From: Fasciola hepatica
Taxonomy: Eukaryota; Platyhelminthes; Trematoda; Plagiorchiida; Fasciolidae
Direction: 5' to 3'
DNA: 64,000 nt
Assembly (NCBI GenBank): GCA_948099385.1
Contig: CANUEZ040000193.1
Span: 3,360,501 to 3,424,500 of the forward strand
The notes below the pieces were generated by a model. The model was given only the letters and a program-made list of their open reading frames with translations. It was not told the DNA's origin and did no database searches. Positions 48,181 through 61,912 of the stretch are shown here, piece by piece; position 1 is the first letter of the stretch; every line of letters starts with the position of its first letter. The position numbers and the translations under genes are program-made.

Positions 48181-51100
48181 TTCTTGCATTGAAAGACCTA
48201 CCTTATTTCGGAAGGTGCATTGAAAGACTATTATATCCCAGAGACCTCTTGAATTGAGGTTTGTAGTATTCATAAAATTTAAAGATCGATTGTCGCCTAA
48301 TAGAACCGTATATCTAGACAGTCTCGGTGTTCATATCGTTTGATCCGAGGCTTTTCGCGTATCTTAATCGTTCGTTTGCTCACAGCATGGGAATGTCATT
48401 CTAATCCCGTGTGAGGGACTAACCTGAACATTGCCATTTTCGATTTTGACCCCGAAGCAAATGACCGATTTCGCGGTAGTTGTCGCTCATCAAGTACGCG
48501 TACCCGGTATTGTCCTGCCTAATCATCCCCACAGTCTTTCATTTATTCCGAACATATCTGAAAACGAAAGATGGTAAAAATAGGTTTGCATTCAAACAAT
48601 AGCTCGTAGATCGCATTGGTTTGACCGCGGGTATCTGTTGACTAGGGCAGAGAGGCTATATTATTACAGTTGTTTTTGAGGTATGATCATCGAAGCCAGC
48701 ATTCCTGAAGCAAATATCACGTCATACTTTGTGTCGAAAGTGAACACTAATCACCTATAGTGAGAATGAGCAGTTGCAAAAATTTCATTCCTTTTTCACG
48801 TAAACCAGTGAAATGCTTTCCTGACGGAATCACTTTTTGGTCACTAAACTGAAATAAATACTCAGGCGCAAGCCTGGTAAATTCGATTATGATGTGCAGC
48901 ATGGTTATATTTCATGCTTTTTGCACATGATCTCTCTCATACAGAAAATAGATAACAGAACAAATTCACAACGAATCCCTGGTTTTATGTATTATCCAAC
49001 CCGGCATGTTTGCATTACTTTGAAGTTTCCTCGAAGAAATGTGTCCTTCTCGGTCCCTTGATAAGAAAATAATGAATGAAGCATTTCACGTTTTATTGCC
49101 CCAAATGGGATTGTCGTTTGATAAGGCAAGCTTATATAAGCAATACATATTTTGCAATGAAATACAACCGTGCGAATAAAGAACTCCCGGTCAGCCAAGC
49201 TGCCCCTTTAGAGGATTTCAAGAAACCTGTTCTCTTCAATAGACTGGATGACTTTCCCGATACTCACATCACATGAACATCAGTAAAAACATGGAACGCA
49301 TGCATCGAAGAAGCGTGCATCCGCTATTCTGATGACAATGACCAGGTTTCGGCTTTTGAGCAAAACATAGATACATATTAGATAAACCATATGATGTCAG
49401 ATGTATATTATCGCTGATTGGACGACCACATCAGGTGGTTTAGACGATGAATGGAATTCTGAAACTTCTCCTTCCAAGCAACTCGTACAAATGATGTGTT
49501 TTTCTAGGTATGTCCGAGGAAACCATTCCACAAACTGAATCAGCTAGCTTATTTACATACTTTTTCGAAATTGTGACTATTTCATCTGTCGTTCTGACTG
49601 CTTCAAATATATAAAGGCCCAATGATCTTCAGATGGGTAGATATCTTAAGCTGTGTAGGCACACTCTTGGAGAACTGTAACATTTCGCTCTCAATTCTGC
49701 CATGAGAGAAATATAGCTTTCTGGAGGAGTTCATTGAGTTCGATGCAAAAATGAAACAACTGTTATCGTGGCCAAAATCCGATCCAGCACCAGTTTGCAG
49801 CTTTACTTTTTCAAATTCCTGATAATTGAAAGTATAAACCTCAGTGAAATATGATCCCAGGTTGAAACAAAGGAACCTCGTTGATATCCAAAAAATGGTT
49901 CAAATTCCCAACAAGCATATCTCAGGTAATTCAGAAAGAATGAATGGGAGTTGACGCTGGTGCTCTAATGAAGCTAAGGGTTATCGTGTTGTACTCAGTC
50001 GGAGACAGTTAAATAATCTGTATAAACGAAGTCTTGTTTTGCAATTCTTTTTCAAAGAATATTTTAACAAATTACTCAAGTACCTTACCACCGAAAGTTA
50101 CAAAGTATAGAAACTACCTGAAGTAGGTTATGGTGTTGTGCTCGTGATCATTTCGAGAATCGGCATCCACGTGTGGAACTGGCCGTTGCCTGGTCAACCA
50201 ATGTGCCAACTGTGGAAATAGGATGAATAATTATTAGAAAATACCCCCCCTCCACAATATATTTGTTTGGCTATTTATTTTTCTGAAAATATATTTATAT
50301 CAAGGGTACCTCGCTATACCGAAAACACGTGTTTCGCTCAACGTTTTTTTGTGAATGTATTCTGTATAATATATTGTTACGTGGAGCTAGCTGTTGAGAC
50401 CTACTTAGCGAAGTTAGTCAATGTTGTATCCTTAAGTTCCGCGGATAATCAATAGTGAATGCGTCAAATCACAGAAACCGTGCGGCATAGATTGATCTTA
50501 ATGAGTCAAACACACAGCTCGGAGCATAGTTAATGCAAGACAAAGATGATGCACTGCTCCTTCGATTTTGTTGGGCAACGAAACACGATACAATGACGCT
50601 TGGGTCAGCTCTAGTATCCTTGCAGTTGAACAATCAAACTAGGCAGAGTAACACATTGGACGCCGGACGTGGATAACAATGAAGCTAACCAGTCAGCTAG
50701 ATCTCAAGAAGGCCTAATCGATGAAGAGTTATGCGTTTATTAACAAGCGAATAGAATACCTTGAATGGGTAATCCGCACAACAAATCGTTTCGTTGAAGA
50801 GAAAAACCTTAGTCACAAATGGGAACAGAATAACCAAAGGCAGAATAAACGATGGTAAAACTGAAATGGAGGGAAATTACCTACAACAGCGAAATAAATG
50901 GCAAATTTTATTGGAGTATTCCATTATTCAGTTTTGAAACATGTTAGTCCAAAGTTGAATTTTGATTTCGATTCAGATTCGAAATTAATGGAAGGGTATA
51001 TTTCTAATACAAAGGCTTTCGACGAAGGGTACTTACCCAAGATTTGAGTACAGTTTATAACATAGCGATGGTTATGTACTGTGGACGAATAAGGATGGTG

Positions 51101-52270
51101 ACAGAACGACAGCTTTCCACGGCTTTTGTGACCAGGAGTCGTGGATTCAGAATTAAAACTGAATGATTCGATGATTGATGAGAGTAGTAGAGTCGGAAGT
51201 CACTGCACGCGCAACTGTTAGCGCTTGTTTGTTGAGAAACCTATACAATTTGACATGGGCGAATGATGTGTACACGAAGATGGGGTTTCAAAATCTTTCT
51301 CTAAACATTTCTGGTCTAGTGAAATAAACAGATGCAATGGAATGGATTAGTATGCTTTATGCACCTCGTCACTATTTGAACCTTCTTTGACTAGTTGATC
51401 CACCCGATGAACGTGAATGAATCCATGTTGTAGACCGGTGGATACGGTGCGGAGCTGCTGACGTAGCCTATCGTTCAGCTGTTCACTCAAATCAGATAAC
51501 ACTCTTTACTGTATTGAAACCGAGGTAAATGAGAGGTTATTCCCAACAAATATAAAGAAAAATTGCCGTCCCCTGGCACTTTTAATTTGTAGAGACGGAA
51601 ACTAGCTTCATAGAAGTCATTTCGCGAATGTATAGAGTTTAACACTATGAAACAGTCTACCTTAGATTCCGTTTGTGCCAAAAAGTATGCAACCTTTATG
51701 AATGTGACCATTTCACACAGTCTGAAGTTCTAGAGCTTTGAGGCCTTTTCTGCAGGCCTATCCCAATTAATGGCAGCATCCCAAAATACAAATATCAAAC
51801 CGCATGTGGGGCAGTCGAATCTTGCTTCAATATTACCGTGAGGTTATTCTACACGTTAAATCCACATCATAGGGGCACCTCACGACTTGGTGTACGGACA
51901 TTAGTTAGAAACTTGGTCATTGTTTCTTTAGATTCATTCTCATAACCTGAAACGGAAGCCGATTATGTTCTATTTCCTCATTCACCACTCGTTGTTGTGC
52001 TATTGGAAAGAAATCAATTTGGATCTGGAAATGCGAGCGCGGTTTGACACACTGTTCTCAGTAGTAAAACCTCAAAGGTATATGGCAGTTTCGCATCGGT
52101 CAGTACTGACATTTGACCATTATTTGAAAAATACCTTATCCAACCGATGTTCGCAACTTTTGGAATGACTTGAACAGTTGTGTCGTGCTCATCCAAGACC
52201 AGAGACTCACTGGTTTTCCTTTAAAATTACTGTGATTTTCTGAACAAAGAAAAATGCAAAAACGTACAGG
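48181..52270. other. Stretch with no supported gene
   Basis: It holds short frames of chance length, for example 49076-49276 (+), 49440-49622 (-) and 51965-52168 (+). None has paired splice signals that convince me. Confidence 0.4.
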
Positions 52271-52279
52271 TGACGGAGT

Positions 52280-53330
52280 CATAATTTACATCAGTTCTGA
52301 ATGGTTTGGTATTGGCCCGCCTGAGGAAATCTGGTCGGATGAGATATGAGGTTTCAAAGCAAAGACAACAAGCACCGCTCTGAAGGTCCCCATTAGAATG
52401 GATCTACCGAGACCTGATCATCTGACTTTTGACAGGCGGCCAACGGAGTGTTGAAAACCTAAGCAACACTTTCAAACATTTGTAGACTGGAAGAATCACG
52501 AGCTACTGGCTACATCTAATATACCTTCTGCACTACTGCAAGAGTAGGACGAGGCAAGTCTTCCAAGAGTATTTTATGCTCCCACCAGAGGCGGGACACG
52601 GAGGAGCACGTAAATCAATAAAGAACTTTTTTGGGCGGTCGGATGAGGTGACTCTGTTAGCTGGTTTGCCAGGTGGGATAAGTACCGATCATTATACGTC
52701 GATGTATTTTCGATCCTAGCCGTTCTTACTCAGATCTGCAATATAACGTTGGAGCAGATAGATTTCACAGCAGATGTAAAATTGTTAGTAAAAATGGAAA
52801 AGCATTGCAGCCTCTGCCATAGGACTTTTGGTGCGAATGGGCTAAGACTGAGGCCGGATAACCCAGAGCGGCACACAAACTAAGTTCGAGGAACTAGCAG
52901 AATCCCTGTTATCTACGGCCAGAATACGTCGCAACCGCTTCGAAGAGTAGGCGGAGCAAAATGAGAGGACCCCCAAAACAGTCAGACTTCACATACTTAC
53001 AGAATCGCGGTAATCGCGTAGTGACGCTTGGTCACGATGTTCGGACAAAGTAGTGCAATAATAAGTACGGAAAGGAATTAGGTAGCATTATTTACTAAGT
53101 TTTTGAGGTGAGATCACCCGTGAGGTCTGCGAAAGCTCGAAACGTGGAATGTGTTTTGTATGCCCCAAAGGAAACCATCGAGTGTATTACTGTTTCGGTA
53201 AGACCAAGTGAGACATCAAAAGCTGTTTAGGCTGATGCCACCAGTCACTGCATGGAGTGAATCCCTATCAACCGGGAGCTCACCCTTTGTTATACAGACC
53301 GCCTACTGGAAACATATCCAAGGAACACTT
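52280..53330 (+). pseudogene. Possible decayed transposon coding region
   Basis: Slightly GC-richer sequence with consecutive protein-like runs in changing plus-strand frames, broken by stops (for example 52620-52710 and 52720-52870). One run has a Cys/His cluster (HCSLCHRTFGANGLRLRPD). It looks like a frameshifted element, but no reverse transcriptase, integrase or transposase motif could be picked out. Confidence 0.2.
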
Positions 53331-53448
53331 TAGGCTGCTCAACTTCAAAATTTGCATTTTCCATTGTCATTCTCATGCACTCCGCGTTCTGTTACTTCAG
53401 TAGCAGAAATACGTAATGCAGATGATGATGATTTTCCATGCCTCCTGA

Positions 53449-53510
53449 CTGGCCCGTGTCAGTCTGTCATCGTGGGAGATTTGGGTAAATTTTGACTCCG
53501 GTTCGAATTC
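53449..53510 (+). repeat. tRNA-like Pol III module
   Basis: GTTCGAATT at 53501-53509 is a B box with one mismatch. An imperfect A box (TGGCCCGTG) starts at 53450. A run of nine C follows near 53550. It is likely a degenerate tRNA or SINE head. Confidence 0.3.
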
Positions 53511-54299
53511 TGCCATCTAAGTCGTTGGTTCATTTCCTCATCTGGGAATCCCCCCCCCTTAGTGTCCCGATCACCCTGAAAATGGTACCAATAATAAACA
53601 TGGAAAAAGAGTACCCAAAGACTAAATAACGGTAAAACATAAACCAAAAGCACAAATTGCACGTTGTATCCTGGATCAATTCGCTACATATTTGCAGTCC
53701 ATATTAAGGTCGAGGTGATAATTTTCAGAGGGAAATAGATGAGCAAGTTTCTCACACTGGAGTGCGAAAGCACAACACAGAAAGGGAAGAGGAAATTTGT
53801 GCTTAAATGTGTTATGACAAACCGTTGCCATATATGATACGGGATAAACGCTCAGGTGCAAAGAAAGACACCTATTTGAGGCCTTTGGTTTAATTTACCT
53901 AATAAATGCAACCGGAGGTTAATTCGCTTGTTGACAATAACGAGAGACATGCCATTCATCATCGATAGTCTGAACGTATTTTGTAGAAATTAGGTTTTGA
54001 AAATCTGTGCTGAAAATATGCATGAAACCCGCCAAAATGAGATAAAAGTCTGGAATAATCCCTAAATTGTGATATTTCGGAGTCGTCATTTCTAGATGAT
54101 CCATGGGAATATATTGTCAACAAGTTGACCTACAACTGAAGACAGTTTCGTTTGGGTTTAACTACTGCACTCTACTAAAGAAACTAACAGCATTTTAAAA
54201 AGAAATATCTTTTACGAAGGTGACAAATGCGGATTCTCGGAGCTGGTTTAGGGCAGAAATGGTTGGTTTGGAATGTCAGTATCGAAGGACACTACCACA

Positions 54300-55903
54300 C
54301 TTACAATAGTTACTAATGAACAGATATATTGAAGCTCTCGATGGATTGATGGAAAATCCTAACATAATAAACCTACCTTCGGAAAAGAGCGAGACTTTTC
54401 GTCACGCGTAAATCATCAGATATGCTGAAATTGGTAAAAGCACTAGGAGACAAAACCAAGTTTGACACTGACCTAAAGCCAGATGATCAGAAAGCATTAG
54501 AACAGAAATTTAGCACAAAACTTCGAACTCTAACTCACGCAGGCTCAGTATTGAGTGTACAGCCAAGTAAGCGAAACCCAAATGGTATCAGACACCAAAA
54601 ACGCACAAACGGGATGTACCTATGCGTCCAATTTTTTTCGCCGTTAACTCCAAACAACACAAACTGGCGAAATGGTTAACCAAGTTACTGAGGTCAGTAA
54701 AGGACGCGGTTGCGGATCATACTTTGATAGACAGTCTTGAAATGTGCAACCAATTAGAAGAAGAACATATCCGTATTCGATATTTTGTTACTAATAGTAT
54801 TGCGTAAATATTCACAAATGTTCCATTGCAAGAAACTGGTAATATTTGTCATATAATCGGGTTATTTATCGGGTTACCTAACACTGAATTGACACGTTTC
54901 TGCTATTAGGAAGATCTAATTGGAAAATCCGCTTTTTCAACGAAGGGTATAGCAAAATGACGGAGTTGCCATAGACAGCTCACTGGGCAATATTCTCGTC
55001 GATAATTTCGTTGTTCATTTAGGAATGAAGATTAGGAACAAAATATCCGATACGAAGCTTTATCACCGTTACGTGAGTGGTGATTTCGTTGCCACAAAGA
55101 CAAAACCAGAAAGTGAAGGGCTGCTTGTCTTGGTTACTAATCTGCATATAAATATAAGTCTGTCCATCCTCAATGAGCATGATGACACCATAAGCTTCTG
55201 AGACATTGAGATTTTCCGCAGAAAAGGTGGATTACTGATGAGTACCGTTTACCACTAGAACACCTGTTTAAGCCATATCTCAACTTCAGCGGCTCTATCC
55301 TGATAAAGTGCAAGATGATTACAGCGCAATCGCTGTTAAACTGAGCACAAACTACTTGCTAAGAGGATACTTTGGATAAGGGAACAAATCGATAACTGAA
55401 ACTCTTATGGTAAATGGATCTTCAGCTTAATTTCAGGCAGAGTGCCTTCATCCAAAGCCAGGAACCTTTATTCCAATCCCAATTTTCGAGATGAAAACCA
55501 CCTCACAAAGGCGACAAGTTGGGTGAGTGGGTCAGAAATTGGTCATGGTCAGTTATCAGCTGCACCTATTATGTACCCCATTCGGCCATTGTGTTCACAG
55601 TCCCCATCAAACTACACATAACATTTCTAATGTGAGTTTTCAGTCAACTACATATACAGAACGGGAAGCAGTTATATCATTAAAAGGCTGAATTCATTCC
55701 ATTGTGGCTTCATGAAACAACCAATAGCACTTTCACCAAGATTGCATCATCAGCCGAGCAAAGATCAATCTGGTAATCGATTGCTCGATGTCTTTACGAG
55801 AATAAGTATTGCAACTTCACAGGTCGAGCATTCAAAATGGCTTACCCCAACTCCAGTACCAAAATCTGAAGCTGTTCGAAGTCCCTGTCGATCCGAGCAC
55901 TAA
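54300..55903 (+). pseudogene. Penelope-like retroelement remnant (reverse transcriptase, possible GIY-YIG end)
   Basis: Successive plus-strand pieces read as one reverse transcriptase broken by frameshifts and stops. Piece 54422-54679 carries the N-terminal part. Piece 54622-54807 carries RPIFF and LAKWLTKLL; after a stop the same frame continues with IFTNVPLQET. Piece 54965-55201 carries a segment in the place of the AMGSPLGP-type motif (LGNILVDNF) and the catalytic box region. There YxDD is replaced by YVSGD, so the active site is lost. Later pieces (about 55202-55480) keep a DIEIFRRKGG-like stretch. The last frame, 55712-55903, has TRIS...EHSKWL, resembling the C-terminal nuclease region of these elements. 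Motif order fits the Penelope class rather than LTR or RTE types. It must be inactive. Confidence 0.72.
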
Positions 55904-58900
55904 AACCTTAAGTAAACAAGCAACGTGAGCTTGTGGTCAATTTATCACTGCCGCGATAACAAAGTGTGATGGATGTTGTATGTTTATCTGATGGGCACGT
56001 ATGTATGTGCGTCAAGTGATTTTGCTCTTTCTTATAAACATTTTGTTTACCATTTTTCGATGAAGGTAACCACTCCTATTGCAGTATCTACTTTGTAAAG
56101 ATGAAGCGAAATGATCTAGCATAAATAACGTAATCTGTGTTTTGACTTTTGTTTTCAAATTTGCAGTAGAAAATTAGGCCACTGTTTAAAAAATAGTAAT
56201 CTTGAGATCAAAACACACAAGTGCTCGAGCTTAGAAAATTCTAATGGAACAGCGACTCTATTAAATGGCCATACCTTTGTATGCCAATCGGTAGTTTGTT
56301 TAAACTAATGGCATTTTGGAATTGACAGATGTCTACTGCAGTGAGTAGTTGACTCTGCAAATAATCCACCTGGAGGATTTACTCATAATTCCTATGGTCC
56401 ATTCCGATCACACGTATATTTGCCTTTCAGCTCCTTAACGTCATGACTGAAAAGGCCAGTCCAAACAACGAACGAGATCAGTCCCCATGCACGCATGAAT
56501 ATACGGTCTCGTTTTGGCACGAATGCCCAAGGACCCGGAATGTTAAGTTCCTTGGATGATGGGCGCTTTGTAAGTTGATGTAAAGCACCTCAGTACATCG
56601 AAAATTCATCATTCGAAACGTTTTTGTTCGATAATTTTGACAGAAACAGATAAACTGGTCGATCAAATACAGTTTTATTTGTAAAACCTGTGCTGTAAAC
56701 AAACAAACTGATCTCGTGATAGGATCCAGGTTAGAGGGTGTTCAGCAGCTCCCATGGTTCAGTATTCAATGTCGAGAACTCTGAAATGTTCCCGTTATTT
56801 CCGGTTATGCTAGTTGTGCAAACAAGTTTGGAGGGCCGAATAAAATTCCATCACAACAGCAACTCCATTATATGACCATATCAGCATGTCTTCGTCGGTC
56901 GTCTGCTTAGACGAAATAAAATTTACAGAACTAATACGTTTGGTGATTTACTTTTCATGTATTTTTTTCCAAGTGAATGCAACATCGATTGTTTAAGGAA
57001 TTTTTCGTCGGTTCACGAAAAAAGACCTGAATTGTTGTTTCCAAATATGAGTCTTGTAGATGTTCGAAAACACAAAGGGCTTATTACCCTAGTATGTGAC
57101 CAGTTAACCTGTTCAGTCAGTGATTTGGAATTCTTTGGTAATTCAAACTATAGATGAGAGAATCCTGTCCATCTTTGCTTTATCTAACAAAACAGCAATA
57201 ACCTGGACTATTTTTGCGTAATATTTCAGCTTATGATGGAAATTGGTCTCATTCAACATATGCGTGATTCACCCGGATTCCTCCAACGGGAACTTAATGC
57301 TGATGTTATGGGATGATCTTAGTTGTTCGCAAACCTGCAATGTTTGTTAGGTACTATTTTGCGTCAGTATTTCTGATTAGCGCGTTGCAGAAAGCGTCTG
57401 CCTTACCTTAATAGGTGTAAAGATAATATGACATGTGATTCGGCAGCTGAGCTTAGTCAACCGAAATTAACCCAGAGGGTTGCATTAGCTGGATGAGTCG
57501 CAAAATATCAATGCCCACCAAACAGAATTTGCCTCATAAGGACACCAGGGGCTCAGGTTTTCGGCTCCCAGAGTAGAAATACTTCGGTTACGTCTCCAAG
57601 AGTTTTTAAAAAAAGAGTTCTAGGGGATAATATATGACCATTCCCCGACATTACACTAGGTAAAAAGCGCGCCAATGGTTTAAGCGTCAGGTATTTCATT
57701 TTTTACAGCCCAATATTACTTCATTCGAGGGACAATTAGCCTTTTTTATATTTAATTTACATAAGGATCTAGTAGTGATAGAGTTTGAAGAAGGTCATAT
57801 CATAATCGCTTGCAGAATAGTTGACCAAATAGTAATCTCAAATTCGAGAAAGAAATTTAAATTTTCATGATATTGAATATCACAGGAAGTGTCAATTGTG
57901 GTGTATATGAAAATTAACTCAGTAAACAGTTTGGGCTTTATGACAGTCAAAGTATACCAGTCCACTAGATAATATTACTCAATTATCCAAAATGTTCTCC
58001 CGTTTACGCTGATTCTTTCCTACGCTTTGAGTAGTTGAATTTATCAAGTTGGTTGTCACAGTACAGAACTCCGCGCGAAGTAAGCTAAAATATAATTATA
58101 TTGATAAACGGGATCCTATGAATTATCCCAGGTCATATTGAGGTTGGGTTACTACCGGAATATTTTCATAGGAATCATTTTTCGGCCCAATCTGTTCACA
58201 TGTTTGTGCGTGTATGAAAAAGCCAGGAGAAATTCTTTTGTGGTTCAGAAACTCCGTAATCAGTGCACTTCAGAATGGTTTCTCAACAATATTTTGGAAT
58301 TATGAATTCCAGGTCACATAACTGTGAACATTGGCACTAAATTTATTTGAGCGGTCTGCGGAATTTACTTATATCGCTATCGCGATAGTGATGAAAGATT
58401 TATTGAAACTGAATTTTTTCGGCATCTCCATAACAGAGATCAAAGTACTGTTACAGAGGCCCTAATTTTGCATCAGCTCGTGCAGTATCTTGCTCAGTAA
58501 TCCCGTAAACAAGAACAACAATAACCGGATTACACATTCCAGAGGTACGGTATTTAGACAAGCGAATGAAAAGGACGACGTTTTGTGTGTCACTTACAAG
58601 AAACAGTGTCAGAATTTCCTTATCATCTGTCCAGAGCGGGATAATTCCGAGGAACTCTCGGTCCCCGCAGAAGCAGTATATCGGGGTATGAAGGCTGCTG
58701 TCCAACCTCGAAAAATGAGAACAAGCGTTCATTTCATCGGAGGATTTAGAGCAGGGGGCTTGTTATTTCAAAATTTCATTTTTTCCTCATATGGGTGCCC
58801 GGATTATGGTGAATTGTGGAAGGATCCGACAGGGTTTTTTGATGTAGGTATTTTTCTTGGAAATTCATCATGCTTGATGCAATTTACCACAAAAAAATGA

Positions 58901-61830
58901 ATATTGCCTTGGATTGATGTAAAATATTTGTATTTTTTGGTGAAATTCAATTAGGGACATCTCTCATGTTGGGAAGACCTTCACCGTAATGATTAGAATA
59001 GTCCAATAAATTAAAGAAAATAAATCACTTGGGTGAGCGATAGTTTTGCGGGATGACACTTAGTGTTGTTTCAAGAGAGTTTCCTGAACAGAGTCATGGA
59101 AAAATATTTGTATTTTTTAGTAATATACCTGTGAAGTCATGCGCAACTTTGAAACCTACTCACACAACCACCCTCTCTTAGCCTAAACTTGGTAGTCGTA
59201 CAAACCCCTCTGTTATGGAGAATGTAGTCAAAGAGCCACCGCAGTACTGGCCACTGGAGTCAAAACAACGACATATGATGGCGCAATAAATCGAAATACT
59301 TCATCAGCAGCAAGTCGTACATTTAATTAACCAGAGACTGGAAACTCATGATAGTTGGGGCATATCCAAAGCTTTTGCCCTGTATTAACAATGGGTTCTT
59401 GATAATGTTTGGATTAATTCAGTGTAAGCAAATTTTGTTCCATTTTTATCCAGAGGTTTACTCACCGTCATAGTTGCCGCTCACTCACGCTGGAAAACAT
59501 ATAGTTTCTCCTGCATTTTCTGCATAAGTATTCATCGCATACGAGCAAACCGCATGATTTTTTTTCCATAAGCCTCGCAGCTACCCACTAGTTAGGGAAC
59601 GCGCACAATTATGTAGTTTTGCTTTACGGCGGTCTTGTACTAGCACAAATAGTAATTATCGCACACCACTATGCATCAGTCTCGACAATATCTACTACCA
59701 CAACAATGACATGATGAAAATGAGTTATGTTTCACTTGGAAGGTTCGCATCCAAAATCAACGTCGTCAGGTCGGAAGTGGTCCCGCTACCCTACCCTCAT
59801 CAGGCAGTTGTTTATTTTTGTTAGAAATACCAGCTACCCACAGCTGTGTAGCAGTTTCACAATGCCAGATAATTGCAACATTTCGGTTAGAGAGCGGTAT
59901 GAAATGCTTTCAAATTTTAACCTGCCATGGTCAATGAAGCTTGTGTGTGCTGTCGGGCGATAAATCGGTATATTTTCTCTCTCTCCACCTGTCAAATTCC
60001 TAAGTGATCAGTTTCTACCTGGGTTGATCAATTTCTAGAAAAATGAAGTCGTATACTGGTCTACCTGCATTGGGCAAGCAGACGACCCGAAATTGACCGA
60101 TGCTTAAAAACAGATGAAAATACGAAAGACAAAATACAACTAGAAAGTAATTTTTGAATGTCGTACGCCTGGCGAATGAAACTCCCTGTCATTTTCCTAT
60201 GTCTTCCATTATGACAAATTTTCCAATTGAATTCGTCCATTTGCACTTTGTTTTTCAAGGGAAAATGATGGTTGTTACTATCTGTCATCGGAGTTCACAT
60301 TCTTCTCCACTGTTTCACTATTTCGGCGCCTTTAAGGGGGAAGTATCCCAGTCCACAATTTTACACAGACCATATATTTTTTCATTGGTTTTCGCCTTTC
60401 AGTTCAATTTTGAGCTGACCACGTGACAGGGGTTGGTCTATGATGAACTTATATCGTTTTACTGTTAACTTTCCCATTTCGCAAAGAAGATAAAAGTCTG
60501 ATAAAATCTTAGTAAAATTAGACCTTCCAAAATTTATCTGGGCTCGATCGTTGTAGTAGCTTGCTGATAATCAACTTTGTGTCCGATCAGTATTTCCCTT
60601 CCTTCTCTGTCAGCCCGTCTAAAGTATTCTCCTATCTCTTGGATCTTCACGGGGTACATATGAAATTGCAAAGAATGTCAGAGACGACATATTCGACACA
60701 TCGGTACGAGTCATGTGACTGTGGCTGAGGTTGGGTACAAGTTTGAAGTGAAAAGTTGTAATTCGCAGTATATAGATCTTGCAGGAATTTGCGAATCCAG
60801 TGGGAAGCATTTGAACGGCTGCCAACTCATTTTTTAATTCGTGCTTATGTACGTTCAGTGTTGTATCTTCATGAAACAGTGATTTTCGATTTTCTCTCGT
60901 GGAATAGTCCGTTTCACCTGTCCCAAGTTACCTGAATACCAAGCATAGTGACATGATATCTTTGTGATGGTCAAGTGAAGGATATTCTCTGTGGCAACTA
61001 GCAGTTCACTAGGATCAACCCCAGCTGACTTGTGATCGTCAAACACTGAGGCTCAAATATGGAACTTGCTTTTCAAAGTGGATTTATGGGAGCGAGTATT
61101 CAACTTGACTTTCGATTTCCGCAGGTCTTGTGAAGTTCCGCACAATTATCTTAACAAATTCGCCCGCCGAACCCAATCTTCAGATATGAATAAGGCAAAT
61201 ACAAGGCAACAGTTTTTGAAGTAAAAATTGTGGGCTATTAAGATATAACTATTTAGCCTTTCCTTAACAATTATAAGGATTTTTTCCCCAACAGTACACA
61301 TGTGGACTAACAACACCCTTAAAATTTGTGCTGAAACTACTTGTTCTAGCAATATTTCGTCGTTTTCGTAAAGAAACTAAACTAAACAATTACCCGGCAT
61401 CAATCATCCGTGCTCGTTGTCTGCATACCACCTGAACATGGTAGGATGAGATCGGTACAAGATTGAGAGTCAGAGTTTACCATCTTCACCGAAAAATGTG
61501 TCACCAAATGAAATTTTGTGATGATTAGTACATATCCTCAGAGGTATGTTTTTTGGCATACTATAAAAGAATGTTATCCTGAAATTTGGGTTTTGGCAGA
61601 CGAGTAAATTCTGGCTTAGTTATTATGCCCTAAAATTGTTCCCTCGCTCGTTCGAAGGCAAATATGTCTGGGAGTGAATTTTGAAAAAATATGTTGAGAC
61701 CATTCCCCAGTCGAAGAAAGAATTCAATGAAGGAAACACAAATTGTCATCTGAAACGGCTCCATGATTATGTTTTGGTGTCTGAAAGATTAGAGAAATTT
61801 TTGAAATGATCCAAATGGGGAAATTCGTTG
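55904..61830. other. Stretch with no supported gene
   Basis: The largest frame is 58490-58900 (+, 136 codons), overlapped by 58451-58732 (-); both are within chance for 26 kb, and I could not choose between them. A 12-bp palindrome lies at 58377-58388. An 18-bp AT-rich direct repeat occurs at 58921 and again at 59101. Confidence 0.4.
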
Positions 61831-61840
61831 ACCTTGGTAG

Positions 61841-61912
61841 GATTCGAACTCACGTGAGATTTCCTCTCACCAGTTATTAATCAAACATGCCCATTGCATT
61901 AAACTGGTGGAC
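61841..61912 (-). repeat. tRNA-like Pol III module, minus strand
   Basis: On the minus strand GTTCGAATC (61849-61841) matches the B box exactly. TAATGCAATGG (61901-61891) matches the A box with one mismatch. Between them a small hairpin (GAGA...TCTC) sits where the long variable arm of a Leu or Ser tRNA would be. The acceptor stem does not pair, so this is more likely a SINE head or tRNA pseudogene than a working tRNA. Confidence 0.4.

Noticed and set aside
55225..55255. CTGATGAG-like core resembling a hammerhead ribozyme
   Set aside because: The flanking stems and the conserved GAAA partner do not pair as required.
58451..58900. Overlapping 93- and 136-codon frames, the minus one with a faint receptor-TM7-like stretch
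   Set aside because: Lengths are within chance for 26 kb, and the order relative to 45199-45675 would be wrong for one receptor gene.
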